A stretch of 52,778 bases of DNA from a virus, in the IMG/VR virus record IMGVR_UViG_3300035158_000865, positions 1-52,778 of that record; one strand, written 5' to 3'. Under the pieces are notes generated by a model that saw only the letters and a program-made list of their open reading frames with translations, was not told the DNA's origin and did not search any database. Of the stretch, positions 8,002 to 16,405 are shown piece by piece (the first letter of the stretch is position 1; each line of letters opens with the position of its first letter). A program made the position numbers and the translations under genes.

Positions 8002-10581
8002 TTAGCTAAATGAACCACCATCAACGGTGTCAACATATATTCTATAATCATTAGAACTATCAAGTTTGATGCTTGCATCATCAATCTTGAGATTGAGACC
8101 ACCAGAACCTCTATAAAGTGGGTTATTATTTGCAACATCTCCACTTGTTCTCTGTGTGGTATCCATGGCAGCTCTCATATTATCGCTACCATCATCTTCA
8201 AGACCATCACCTGCAAAGTCATCAGGTTCAACCTTCAACTCATTACCAACAAGTTTAATACCGCCGTTGGCTACTAAGTCGGCCCTAAAGTCATCACCAA
8301 CTCTTTCAACACCAAGACTTGCTGTTAGTGTTGAACTACCTGTACTAGATATAGCAACTATATCACCACTAGCATCTGTTGTTATTGTAATATCTTGACC
8401 TGCGGAAAGTGTTAATGTATCTGCTGTAGTATCTGCTACTACATCACTCTCACCCGCAACAGATATAGTTTTAAATGAATATGTAGATTCTTGTGCTGCT
8501 TCTAGTTCTTCAAGTGCGTCTTGGACGTTGGTTGCTGAACCATTATAAGTTCCACCAGAATCCATTGGTACGCTAGTTGCATCAACTTGATTAGAACCTG
8601 AACCCCAATCAATCAATGTTTCATCAATACCATCTGTTACTAGAGAAGCTAGACCTGAAGTTACTGAGAAATGATTACTATCGAATTGTACAATACCTTT
8701 ATCAGCTGTTGAAGCGTCAATATAATCACCACCAGTTACTTGGTCTGCGTTCAATCTTGCATAATTTGTACCATCAGGTACATCATCCAAATCAACTTGG
8801 TCCGCGCCTGTGCCCCAATTTATCATGGAGTCAGTAATACCATCTGCTTTTACTCTAATTTGACCAGAACCGTCAAATTCAAGACCACCAGTTGTTCCAT
8901 CATCCAAGTTTACTTGAATATCACCCCAGTTACTACCGCCAGAGGTTGTAAGACCTTTAGTTTGGTCAATAAGGTCAGACTCAACAACTCTCATTTCATC
9001 GTTACTAATATCAATACCAAGTCCTGTACCTGTACTTACATATAGTGTATTACCAGTCTTTTTAAGACCGTCACCAGCTGTAATCTGACCGGCACCAGTA
9101 AACTGTATCCATGCTGAGGTATCATCGTCATAAGTCCAACCACTATCCTCAAGAACATCAAGGGAACCATTTCTTGTTAGAAGTGCCCAGTTAGCTGAAG
9201 GACTTATTGATGTCCAAGCTGAACCATCATATTCATAAATTTTATGATCTGGTGTATATGTACCAGAATTACCTGTTGTATCACTACCTGTTTTTGTAAA
9301 CAAGTATCTATCATCTGCTGAAGGAGCTGTAGTCAAAGACCATCCAGAACTATATACATATAGTGTATCATCAGCAGTATTCAAACAATATTCATTATCT
9401 TCCCCTGTACCTGCAGGAGCTCCTGAATCTGTTTTTACATAATGTATAATGTAATCTACAGGATCTTTCCAGTAAAGACCACTTACTAAACTATCAACAT
9501 AAGTTTTATTTACTGCATCTGTACCAAGGCTAGGTGCTACTAAACTAGCAATTTTATTACCATTCATGTTTAGGTCACCTGTCAAGGCTCTTGTACCATC
9601 TGCATATAGATAATCACTTGCGAGTTTTGTGTCAGCGATACTACCTGCCAACATATCATTTGTTACACCACCATTCTTTACATAAAGTTGGTCGCCTGTA
9701 ACACCAATAGATGAATCATCATATTTTACATCTACATCGTCGGCATTAACATTGATAGCTGTACCTGCTCCTACTGCTAGAACACCATTAGTATGTGTAA
9801 GACCATCACCTGCTACTGCTGCTTCCAAACGAATACCTGTAGTACTATTATGTTCTAAACCACCGTTAGGGTCAAGATTTACTCTGATATTATTTGAATC
9901 TTCAGTTAAACCGTTAGCTGTATCAATAAAATCTGTTACATTTACGTCCACAGCGTCAGAATTGATCTCTAAACCATCACCTGTATTAACTGCAAATACA
10001 TTAGTAGAAGGTTCTATTAGACCGTCACCAGCTGAAAGCGATTGTGTTGATGCTGTGATTTCGGAATCAATCTTACTAGCTGACCAAAGATCAGTAACAC
10101 CTGTTCCACTATCATTGATTTCCCTATGCTTATCAGCATCATCAATATGAGTTCTAGCCTGACTGGCTGTAACAACATCTGAACCATCGTTAATTTGTGT
10201 TACTCTACCAGAAGAATCAACTTCTGTCGCTGCTACTCTCTGAAAATTTGTACCATCAGGTACATCATCAAGATCACCAGACAAATCAGAAATTTGATTA
10301 ACTCCTACTTTTGACCATGCTGATCCATCATCAATATACATATCTCCAGCGTTATCACCTGAAGTTATGAATATTAATCTACCGGCTACATTTGCACCAC
10401 CAGTTAGTGTTTGGAACTCTGTCCAAGTTCTCAAATAAGCTTTACCAACTAAGTGATGACTACTACCGTCACCAACATATACTTCATCGGTATCAGTAGT
10501 ATAACCAATTTCACCTTCAGATAGGGTGATAGAATCTAATGCTGTTTTAGTACCTCTTCTAATCTGAATTTTTTGTGACAT
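8002..10581 (-). CDS. long modular tail fibre (859 aa)
   Basis: Residues 3-42 carry the Mtd-N-like pattern (IQIRRGT, then LSEGEIGYTTDTDEVYVGDG). The remainder is built from repeated GDGL modules, a YWKDPVDYI module related to the GLDWQDS modules of the 1508-aa fibre, and GSG-NQVD modules shared with it. It ends DTVDGGSFS, a tag also seen on two neighbours. The shared modules suggest recombination between fibre genes. It is probably an alternative fibre or the proximal part of a fibre completed by the next gene product. Confidence 0.7.
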   Translation of the reverse strand: MSQKIQIRRGTKTALDSITLSEGEIGYTTDTDEVYVGDGSSHHLVGKAYLRTWTEFQTLTGGANVAGRLIFITSGDNAGDMYIDDGSAWSKVGVNQISDLSGDLDDVPDGTNFQRVAATEVDSSGRVTQINDGSDVVTASQARTHIDDADKHREINDSGTGVTDLWSASKIDSEITASTQSLSAGDGLIEPSTNVFAVNTGDGLEINSDAVDVNVTDFIDTANGLTEDSNNIRVNLDPNGGLEHNSTTGIRLEAAVAGDGLTHTNGVLAVGAGTAINVNADDVDVKYDDSSIGVTGDQLYVKNGGVTNDMLAGSIADTKLASDYLYADGTRALTGDLNMNGNKIASLVAPSLGTDAVNKTYVDSLVSGLYWKDPVDYIIHYVKTDSGAPAGTGEDNEYCLNTADDTLYVYSSGWSLTTAPSADDRYLFTKTGSDTTGNSGTYTPDHKIYEYDGSAWTSISPSANWALLTRNGSLDVLEDSGWTYDDDTSAWIQFTGAGQITAGDGLKKTGNTLYVSTGTGLGIDISNDEMRVVESDLIDQTKGLTTSGGSNWGDIQVNLDDGTTGGLEFDGSGQIRVKADGITDSMINWGTGADQVDLDDVPDGTNYARLNADQVTGGDYIDASTADKGIVQFDSNHFSVTSGLASLVTDGIDETLIDWGSGSNQVDATSVPMDSGGTYNGSATNVQDALEELEAAQESTYSFKTISVAGESDVVADTTADTLTLSAGQDITITTDASGDIVAISSTGSSTLTASLGVERVGDDFRADLVANGGIKLVGNELKVEPDDFAGDGLEDDGSDNMRAAMDTTQRTSGDVANNNPLYRGSGGLNLKIDDASIKLDSSNDYRIYVDTVDGGSFS

Positions 10582-10643
10582 TACTTCTTCCTCCTATTTT
10601 AATTTAAAAATATCCTATCCACTTTCTTTACTCCTCCTATTTA

Positions 10644-11060
10644 TTAAAAACTACCTCCGTCTATATTTTTAACGGTATCGGCTAACTCATCTAGTGCCTC
10701 TCTTACGTCATCTGGTGTATCTGGATCACCATCTGCATCCCAGTCACCATCATCTATAGGATCATAAGATACATCTCTAGCCGCATCACTTCTAAATATA
10801 TCTACTTTATTATATTTTTTATTATCTATAATAATATCAAATTTTTGAACAGAATCATAATCTTCCGGGTCAAACCATACTTCGAAATATCCATATTCAT
10901 CAGTTTCAACTTGTGGTGATGCACTAGTGGGAGTACCACCTGTTTCTTGATTATAAACTGTTGCAGGTGTTGAAGTATCAGCCAAATACATTTTTATAGG
11001 CTCTCCCTCTACAACATTACCAAAATTATCTCTTGTTCTTCCTCTAAAGACTAATCTCAT
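10644..11060 (-). CDS. fibre connector with Ig-like N-terminus
   Basis: 138 aa. Residues 1-95 look like a beta-sandwich connector (RLVFRGRTRDNFGNVV, then TDEYGYFEVWFDPEDYD), similar in style to BppU or carboxypeptidase-regulatory-like domains used to attach fibres. An acidic DGDWDADGDPDTPDDVREAL linker follows and the end is NIDGGSF. Its start directly abuts the stop of the 53-aa gene upstream. A structural role in the baseplate or fibre is inferred. Confidence 0.55.
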   Translation of the reverse strand: MRLVFRGRTRDNFGNVVEGEPIKMYLADTSTPATVYNQETGGTPTSASPQVETDEYGYFEVWFDPEDYDSVQKFDIIIDNKKYNKVDIFRSDAARDVSYDPIDDGDWDADGDPDTPDDVREALDELADTVKNIDGGSF

Positions 11061-11222
11061 TTATATATTTTCCCATTCTTTGAATCCATCAAGCATGTAT
11101 ATATACTCTAGCAGAACCCTATAGATTTCATACCTCTCATCATATTCTTCTAAAGTAAATTGCAGCCTAGTTGATGTGTTTTCAAATTGTAAAATTGTTG
11201 ATGTGTTTTCAAATTGTAGCAT
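11061..11222 (-). CDS. 53-aa protein with duplicated N-terminal octapeptide
   Basis: A small gene that exactly fills the space between its neighbours: it starts 2 bases after the upstream stop and ends at the base before the next ATG. The N-terminus contains LQFENTST twice in tandem (a 27-bp near-perfect DNA duplication), then an acidic, aromatic helix (LEEYDERYEIYRVLLEYIY). The function is not recognised. The repeat and perfect packing argue for a real, translationally coupled gene, though its ribosome site is weak. Confidence 0.6.
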   Translation of the reverse strand: MLQFENTSTILQFENTSTRLQFTLEEYDERYEIYRVLLEYIYMLDGFKEWENI

Positions 11223-11223
11223 A

Positions 11224-11511
11224 TTATAATTCCAATACTAATAAATCTGTTTTATGTTTGAATTTATACATATACCTTCTTATAGACCATAATATTTCAT
11301 ACTCACCAGGATTACCAGTGACTTTGGTTCCTATATATACATATATTTTATTTTCATCTATCATACAATTTTGAGTATCAATGATTTCACCGATTGAATC
11401 AAAAATTTCTACTACGGCTGCAGAAGGAGGATAAGGTTGGTTTAAATGATCATGTATGGTTATTTCAAGTGCCCTTTTCTCACCAACATACATGGTATGG
11501 CTTGTGTTCAT
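11224..11511 (-). CDS. small beta-sandwich structural protein
   Basis: 95 aa. The pattern (RALEITIHDHLNQPYPPSAA, then a GEYEILWSIR segment) resembles the Ig-like/BppU-N domains of phage baseplate and fibre-attachment proteins, which accept a ligand-like input and end with a strand leading into the partner. It opens the fibre operon after the 164-aa gene. A virion role is inferred. Confidence 0.5.
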   Translation of the reverse strand: MNTSHTMYVGEKRALEITIHDHLNQPYPPSAAVVEIFDSIGEIIDTQNCMIDENKIYVYIGTKVTGNPGEYEILWSIRRYMYKFKHKTDLLVLEL

Positions 11512-11513
11512 AT

Positions 11514-12008
11514 CTATACCCTCCTACCTTTTCTTCTACCCATAACGCTCTTAAACTTATCAAGTAATGATCTTTTTATTTTCTTACTGAAATCTTTTGA
11601 CCATGTTGATACTATTGCCTTTTCCATATCTTCAAAAGGAATTTCTCTTAGCTTGGTAATATAGTAATTAGGTTTGAAAAAATATCTACGTACAGCATGT
11701 TTAAGATAAGGATATCTTCTAACACATAATTCCCAAGTAAATCTTGTATTACCATTAGTTCTTTGAAATGTTTCTACCCAATCTTGTGCAAATTGTCTTC
11801 TTTGAGTTCTAGGTACATATGTGAAATTTATAGCTTGAAAGAATCTCCATTGATGTCCTGTATTAGGATGATTACCATCAAGAGCATACATTATTATTAC
11901 AGTTGGTGTTGGGTCATTCTCCCAACTTTTATACTTGAAAGTGTAGATATGGCCTGATTTTACCGTTACACCCGAATGTCTCTTTGAATATAATCTTCTA
12001 ATAGGCAT
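11514..12008 (-). CDS. conserved phage protein of unknown function
   Basis: 164 aa. I chose the start at 12008 because it overlaps the stop of the gp4-like gene (TAATG) and has an AGGAAGAGAAG ribosome site. The protein is basic and aromatic, with the striking stretch MYALDGNHPNTGHQWRFFQ and then a RRQFAQDWVETF helix. The C-terminus is strongly basic. In T4 the gene after gp4 encodes the wedge protein gp53, but this sequence does not resemble gp53. A head-neck or DNA-contact role is possible from position only. Confidence 0.55.
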   Translation of the reverse strand: MPIRRLYSKRHSGVTVKSGHIYTFKYKSWENDPTPTVIIMYALDGNHPNTGHQWRFFQAINFTYVPRTQRRQFAQDWVETFQRTNGNTRFTWELCVRRYPYLKHAVRRYFFKPNYYITKLREIPFEDMEKAIVSTWSKDFSKKIKRSLLDKFKSVMGRRKGRRV

Positions 12009-12475
12009 TATCTTCTCTTCCTGAATAGTTCTTTTTCTGTAAGTATCTTCCAAACATATCCAAATTTTTTACAGTAATCTTCTGCTGCCTTCCACTTAGC
12101 CTTATTAGTTAGATATGTTGTTTGTTCATACATTCTTGTTTTCTCAGATTTTCTTTTTGTTGATTTGGGAGCAATAGTTTCCTTATAGGGTTTAACCTCT
12201 ATAAGGAATTTTACAAATTTGTTCCTACTTGTTTTATATTTTATGGTGAAATCTGGATAATATCTTCTTGTCTTTTGTTTAACAGGATCATAGTAAGGAA
12301 TATATATACTCTCGCTTGACCAACTTACTACTTTTTGATTTGAATCACACCATTGACAATACATTCTTTCCCATTCTGATCTATATACTATTGGATATCT
12401 TCCCTTATATTTCTCTGGAAATCTTGGTACAAATTCTCCTCTTTTCTTACTATTCCTGCTTTTTATATAAGACAT
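12008..12475 (-). CDS. 4: head-completion nuclease (T4 gp4-like)
   Basis: 155 aa, close to the length of T4 gp4 (about 150). The sequence follows the gp4 pattern closely: YKGRYPIVYRSEWERMYCQW, then SSESIYIPY--P-----RYYPDF, then FLIEVKPYKET--P, then NKAKWKAAEDYCKKFGY and a final ILTEKELF. Asp in YPDF and Glu-x-Lys in EVKP form the PD-(D/E)XK-type catalytic site. In T4, gp4 acts with gp2 and gp50 at head completion, after packaging, so that tails can join. The start at 12475 sits just downstream of a basic virion-type gene. Confidence 0.9.
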   Translation of the reverse strand: MSYIKSRNSKKRGEFVPRFPEKYKGRYPIVYRSEWERMYCQWCDSNQKVVSWSSESIYIPYYDPVKQKTRRYYPDFTIKYKTSRNKFVKFLIEVKPYKETIAPKSTKRKSEKTRMYEQTTYLTNKAKWKAAEDYCKKFGYVWKILTEKELFRKRR

Positions 12476-12482
12476 TTTACAT

Positions 12483-12911
12483 TTATTGACTTCCTATTTG
12501 AGACTTTCTCCGTCTCATTGATATTTTTCTACTTCTTTTTATTTGAGTTTTCTTGGTTTTTCTTTTCCTTGCAGCTCTTATAGCTCCTTTCTTTCTCTTC
12601 AGCTTCTCTGCTGATTTCATTCTGACGCATCTACCATCAACAGCTCTATAACCAGGCCTACATATGACTTTTCTTCTCTTTTTACCACCCCTGATTACTC
12701 TCTTTCTTCTAACTTCTGAAACCTCATCTTCTTCATCTGATATTTCTAAATCTTCAATTATACCTAAAATTTTCTCTAATTGATCATCTGAAAGCGCTTC
12801 AGGGTCTAAATCAGCTATAAATTCCAACATATTTTCAAATATCTTTTCATTATAATCAACATCCATATTTTTGATTATATTAGAATCTAAGCCTAATAAT
12901 TTGCTATTCAT
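12483..12911 (-). CDS. acidic-then-basic virion-type protein
   Basis: 142 aa in two halves. Residues 1-65 are acidic and helical. Residues 66-142 are extremely basic (Arg/Lys tracts), with a small CRPGYRAVDGRCVRM loop holding two Cys. Such proteins are usual in phage structural operons as DNA-condensing or head/tail-internal proteins. It lies directly upstream of the gp4-like gene and its ATG overlaps the stop of the 63-aa gene before it. No known family recognised. Confidence 0.5.
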   Translation of the reverse strand: MNSKLLGLDSNIIKNMDVDYNEKIFENMLEFIADLDPEALSDDQLEKILGIIEDLEISDEEDEVSEVRRKRVIRGGKKRRKVICRPGYRAVDGRCVRMKSAEKLKRKKGAIRAARKRKTKKTQIKRSRKISMRRRKSQIGSQ

Positions 12912-13102
12912 TATAGTAGGCCTCCTTCTTTCAATCTTTCCACTATATCGTTCAACCTCTTATCCTTTATCTTTTTTATATTTTTCGGGTCTTCTAATAT
13001 TTTTTCCATTATCTCTTCTTCAGTATAGACCTCATCATTCATAACCTTATCATTATGTTCTATTTCTTTAGTAAATTTGTCTATACTTTCCAATAAATCC
13101 AT
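12911..13102 (-). CDS. small acidic helical protein
   Basis: 63 aa, mostly charged helix (EEIMEKILEDPKNIKKIKD). Its stop overlaps the next ATG, so it is translationally coupled to the basic 142-aa protein. Its acidic character could complement that basic partner, but the function is unknown. The first residues (MDLLESIDKFTKEIE) loosely resemble the recurring N-terminal motif of this genome. Confidence 0.45.
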   Translation of the reverse strand: MDLLESIDKFTKEIEHNDKVMNDEVYTEEEIMEKILEDPKNIKKIKDKRLNDIVERLKEGGLL

Positions 13103-13113
13103 ATCTTATTTCC

Positions 13114-13353
13114 TTAATATGTAAGAGTCTTTAGTTTTTCTCTAACCTCATCAAATTTTTTCATTTCTTTCCTAGAAAGCTTGTTATTTGTTATATACTT
13201 ATCTAATATATCAGTAGCTTCTTTAGAATTTTTACTAACAGAAGCTAAAGTTAATGCTATCTTCTTAGCATTTTGATTAAAGAAACCTTCAGGTGGTCTC
13301 CATTTGCCCTCATTAACGAGTATATGGTCTATTTTTTCTATTATATCTTTCAT
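13114..13353 (-). CDS. small protein with capsid-targeting-like N-terminus
   Basis: 79 aa. The N-terminus (MKDIIEKIDHILVNEG) has the amphipathic helix ending in hydrophobic-x-Glu seen on many proteins here and resembles the T4 capsid-targeting and prohead-protease site. The rest is a basic helical segment (NAKKIALTLASVSKNSKEA). It lies between two other virion-type genes. I infer an internal head protein. No family recognised. Confidence 0.5.
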   Translation of the reverse strand: MKDIIEKIDHILVNEGKWRPPEGFFNQNAKKIALTLASVSKNSKEATDILDKYITNNKLSRKEMKKFDEVREKLKTLTY

Positions 13354-13355
13354 AT

Positions 13356-13784
13356 CTATATCCTTATGAATAGTGGTATATCTCTTTTTGCTTTAGCCTT
13401 CCACATTTTATCTCTCTGTGGTTCAATTAGTTGTACACCTTTATCTCTTGTTACACAAATATTAATAGCATGTTCTAAATCCTTACCTGCAAATCTAACA
13501 CCCCATACTTGTCCAAAGGCCCATGCAAATCTTTCTTTTTCAGGAATTTTATTCAAGTTCTTATATCGTTCTTCAACAATATAAGCATGTAACACAAGAG
13601 CAAAATCATCACAGTCGAATATTGACCTTTGCCATTTGTACTTTTCAAATGCTGATTCCTTCAAATACTTTCTTACTTCTTTTTTCTTTGGCAACCAGTA
13701 GAATTCATCTGGCATTACAAAATTTCTGAAGTTGGGCCATACTCTATTAATCTCTCTTGCTACATCAATATGTGTAACTTTCAT
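13356..13784 (-). CDS. transglutaminase-like/cysteine-peptidase-like protein
   Basis: 142 aa. A DCDDFALVLHAY motif (Cys near residue 58), an EHAINI motif (His near 107) and LIEPQ (Glu near 121) give a Cys-His-acid order as in transglutaminase-like peptidases. W-rich segments fit that fold. Such proteins occur in phage structural operons, possibly for wall access. The lack of a clear signal peptide leaves the site of action open. The stop lies two bases before the next start region. The catalytic reading is inferred from motif order only. Confidence 0.45.
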   Translation of the reverse strand: MKVTHIDVAREINRVWPNFRNFVMPDEFYWLPKKKEVRKYLKESAFEKYKWQRSIFDCDDFALVLHAYIVEERYKNLNKIPEKERFAWAFGQVWGVRFAGKDLEHAINICVTRDKGVQLIEPQRDKMWKAKAKRDIPLFIRI

Positions 13785-13785
13785 A

Positions 13786-14010
13786 TTATGAACCGGCTCT
13801 CATCATATTGATTCCTATTTGTACAGCATCTTCTGTATCCTTAGGATTCTTTTTCTTTACAGCATTAATAAGTTTGTCAATAATACTGGTATCAGCTTTA
13901 CCGTGAATATCTTCAGCAGCATCTACCATTGCTTTTTTGACACCATTCCAATCAATTCCTTCTTCCCTAATAAGGAAAAGATCAATTCTCTCTAGCAGTT
14001 TCTTACTCAT
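13786..14010 (-). CDS. small protein with capsid-targeting-like N-terminus
   Basis: 74 aa. The N-terminus (MSKKLLERIDLFLIREEG) again ends in Ile-x-Glu and closely parallels MEILDRIDKVLNETG inside the DHH protein at 25171. The rest is helical (WNGVKKAMVDAAEDIHGKA). The protein lies in the head-gene cluster and has a good ribosome site. A packaged or core protein is inferred. Confidence 0.5.
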   Translation of the reverse strand: MSKKLLERIDLFLIREEGIDWNGVKKAMVDAAEDIHGKADTSIIDKLINAVKKKNPKDTEDAVQIGINMMRAGS

Positions 14011-14027
14011 TATTAAAACCTCCTTAG

Positions 14028-14549
14028 TTATATAGCAAATGGATTTCTTCTTGCTCCTTCTTTTTCATATTCTTCTGGATTTGTTTCTCTCCATTTATTC
14101 CAAGCTCTAACGAACTTACCACTCATTAGAAGTATCCAGAATATTGCATATATTAGTATTATTCTACCGCTTCCACCTGCTCCCTGTATCACTTTATCTA
14201 ATTCCATCCAACATTTCAATGCTGGGTAGAAAGCTAAAGTTGGGAAAGCTTCCTGTTTAAGCAAATCCCAGTAATGTGAAAAATCTTCTTTCAATGTACC
14301 TACTTGTTTAGGTCTACCTTTACTTATCTCTTCAAGACTTCTATAATTAGTTTTGAAATATTTATTGATAATCCTTAGAGCTTTATCCTCTAAGTTATTA
14401 TCCTTCAATATATCAACAAGCTTCTTCCATTCTTTTTGGAACATGCTCTTTATAGTATTGAAAGGTTTGTTAGCTATTCTTTTTAAGTCCTTAGCAACAT
14501 TACCTTCGTTTAGTATCCGTTCACCTTCTAAGTAGGTTTCAAAATTCAT
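14028..14549 (-). CDS. membrane protein with capsid-targeting-like N-terminus
   Basis: 173 aa. It begins MNFETYLEGERILNEG (Leu-x-Glu site), followed by a basic helical region and one hydrophobic segment near residues 127-147 (RIILIYAIFWILLMSGKF). An injected protein that enters the membrane, or a virion protein used in DNA entry, would fit. Function unknown. Its start overlaps the stop of the upstream 148-aa gene. Confidence 0.5.
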   Translation of the reverse strand: MNFETYLEGERILNEGNVAKDLKRIANKPFNTIKSMFQKEWKKLVDILKDNNLEDKALRIINKYFKTNYRSLEEISKGRPKQVGTLKEDFSHYWDLLKQEAFPTLAFYPALKCWMELDKVIQGAGGSGRIILIYAIFWILLMSGKFVRAWNKWRETNPEEYEKEGARRNPFAI

Positions 14550-14995
14550 TATCTCTCCTCTTTTTCCATCTTCACACTAATATTTATATTTTTAGTCTTT
14601 TTATCTGATAATTCTAATCGTATAGATGGTTTTATTTCTTTATTTTCCTCTATAAATTTAACCTCTACCGATTTATTAACTTCCCTATCTTCTTTCAATA
14701 CCGCTTTTATTGAATATGTTTCTCCAATTAAATCATAATCAACATGTAAAAGTTCTTGTATTCTATCATCAGGAAGTACAAATACCCTTGCTGTTCCTCT
14801 ATCTTCTAATGAAAAACGGTTTAGTTCTGGTATATCAAATACTATATTTTCACCATCCATATTGCTATAATTGAAATGTGCATATCCTTCACCTAGCAAA
14901 GGAAATAAAATATAAGCATCAAGTGTTTTCTTTACATTTAATAGAGTTACTCCGATAGATAATGAAAATCTCTTATTTGTTGGTAATCTTCTCAT
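14549..14995 (-). CDS. beta-rich protein of unknown function
   Basis: 148 aa, predicted mostly beta strands (FSLSIGVTLLNVKKTLDAYI, then IRLELSDKKTKNINISVKM). It is tightly packed, with its start at the stop of the 66-aa gene and its stop overlapping the next ATG. It resembles phage neck or tail accessory proteins in general style only. An internal TATAAATA on the minus strand (14588-14581) could be a late promoter for the membrane-protein gene that follows, or chance. Confidence 0.45.
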   Translation of the reverse strand: MRRLPTNKRFSLSIGVTLLNVKKTLDAYILFPLLGEGYAHFNYSNMDGENIVFDIPELNRFSLEDRGTARVFVLPDDRIQELLHVDYDLIGETYSIKAVLKEDREVNKSVEVKFIEENKEIKPSIRLELSDKKTKNINISVKMEKEER

Positions 14996-15195
14996 TAATC
15001 CTCATCAACTAAATCTATTTTTATTTTTGGTATATTATTCTTCTTCGCTTCGTTTATTCTTATTTTATTATCATAGTAAACAATGGGCCTTCTTTTCGGT
15101 TCAAACCAATCACCACCACTAAGGTCTCTAGGTAATGAACCTGTATCTCTTCTTCTACATATCATTCCTTTTGTAGCTAAACTTATAGCACTCAT
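14995..15195 (-). CDS. small basic protein, possible virion component
   Basis: 66 aa. Residues 1-35 (AISLATKGMICRRRDTGSLP, then GGDWFEPKRRP) are rich in Arg and Gly, and the end is acidic. It overlaps the upstream Ig-like gene by 4 bases and abuts the next gene, so it is translationally coupled. Not recognised. Confidence 0.5.
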   Translation of the reverse strand: MSAISLATKGMICRRRDTGSLPRDLSGGDWFEPKRRPIVYYDNKIRINEAKKNNIPKIKIDLVDED

Positions 15196-15707
15196 ACTTT
15201 AACCACCTTATAAGAAGTCATTGTGGTAGCATTTGACCACGTTGCTGTGACTTGATATGTAGCAATAACGCTATTATTAGAACCAACATCTGCTGAGTTA
15301 GAGTATATTCTTATTCTTCCAGAGGTCATATTATCATTACTATCCAATACTATTTGATCTAAATAATAGTTCTCCTGCATAAGACCAAGAGCACGTGTTA
15401 TCTCAACAGCGACAGAATCTATATCATTATCATATACTTTGGTTTCTCCTGCTTTACCCCATGGAAAATAATCATCATTATATAGAACTAGAAACCATTT
15501 GCCCTTTGAAATAGGAGTATATGATGCTCTGTAACCTCCACTTGTCATTTCAGTTATAGTAACATTTACAGTTGAGCTAACTTCACTACCACTAGGATCA
15601 AAAATGTTATAAGTAAAATCGCTAGCCGATAAAGAGGGTACAGGAGTATTATCGTAATCAACCACTGTAAAGTTTTCATATACTATTTCACCTACACGTG
15701 CAGACAT
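15192..15707 (-). CDS. Ig-like virion surface or baseplate protein
   Basis: 171 aa. The N-terminal about 95 residues have the pattern of a phage Ig-like/BppU-type beta sandwich (FTVVDYDNTPVPSLSASDFT, then GGYRASYTPISKGKWFLVLY). The C-terminal region has a second beta portion. It overlaps the phosphoesterase gene by 16 bases. A structural role is inferred from fold type and neighbours. Confidence 0.55.
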   Translation of the reverse strand: MSARVGEIVYENFTVVDYDNTPVPSLSASDFTYNIFDPSGSEVSSTVNVTITEMTSGGYRASYTPISKGKWFLVLYNDDYFPWGKAGETKVYDNDIDSVAVEITRALGLMQENYYLDQIVLDSNDNMTSGRIRIYSNSADVGSNNSVIATYQVTATWSNATTMTSYKVVKV

Positions 15708-16405
15708 GATTTATATCCTTTTATAATCTTAAATTTACGATCTTCAAACACTACATACGAGTTGTTTTCTATCCAATCACCGCAATTTATATAAACTATA
15801 TTATTGTTTTGGAGTATTCTAGGACAATGTGTATGTCCTGACACCACAAAATCATAATCCTTCTGATATTTGTTTATCATCTCTACATCTATATCATCAA
15901 CCAAATCATAATAATAAGACTTATTTGATTTATTACTTACAGAGTGATAAATTTTCTTGAACCATCTTCTCAAATTCAATCCAAATCTTTCACATATCCA
16001 ATATATTATGAAGAATAATTTAGCTAAGAAACTATACTTAATTATAAGGTCATCAAATTGGTGACCATGTATAAGAATATACTTATCACCATTTATATCC
16101 ATCTTTAATTTATCATATATTCTACATTTAGGAAATATTTTCTTTAGTTCTTTTATTGTTGGATCATGGTTTCCTCTGATTATATATACAGGTATTAGTT
16201 TAGATACCATATTTATAGAAGATATTATCATACCATTTCTTCTGTCTTTTATTATATCTTCTAAATCGTCTTCCCAAACATCTATTATATCACCTATTAG
16301 AAACATGTTATCACATTTTTCTACTATAGCATCTAACAAGTCATCATGATTTTTCTGTAAAGGACTTCCTAGATGTATATCAGATATGAATATGTGCTTA
16401 GCCAT
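15692..16405 (-). CDS. calcineurin-like metallophosphoesterase (LpxH-like)
   Basis: 237 aa, near the usual length of UDP-2,3-diacylglucosamine hydrolase (LpxH, about 240). The metal-binding motifs are in order: SDIHLG (residues 8-13), GDIIDVW, RGNHD, HGHQ and SGHTH. LpxH acts in lipid A synthesis; a phage copy could change lipid A precursors or act on another phosphoester. It sits between virion-type genes and shares overlapping ends with the papain-like gene upstream, suggesting co-expression as a surface- or envelope-related pair. LpxH versus a general phosphodiesterase cannot be decided here. Confidence 0.8.
   Translation of the reverse strand: MAKHIFISDIHLGSPLQKNHDDLLDAIVEKCDNMFLIGDIIDVWEDDLEDIIKDRRNGMIISSINMVSKLIPVYIIRGNHDPTIKELKKIFPKCRIYDKLKMDINGDKYILIHGHQFDDLIIKYSFLAKLFFIIYWICERFGLNLRRWFKKIYHSVSNKSNKSYYYDLVDDIDVEMINKYQKDYDFVVSGHTHCPRILQNNNIVYINCGDWIENNSYVVFEDRKFKIIKGYKSCLHV

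Noticed and set aside
97-10150. Plus-strand open frames opposite the fibre genes
   Set aside because: They are low-complexity shadows of repeat-rich minus-strand genes, lack ribosome sites and have Ser/Pro- or Leu/His-biased composition.
7323-10581. Diversity-generating retroelement suggested by Mtd-N-like domains
   Set aside because: No reverse transcriptase, template repeat or matching adenine-biased variable region is visible in the window.
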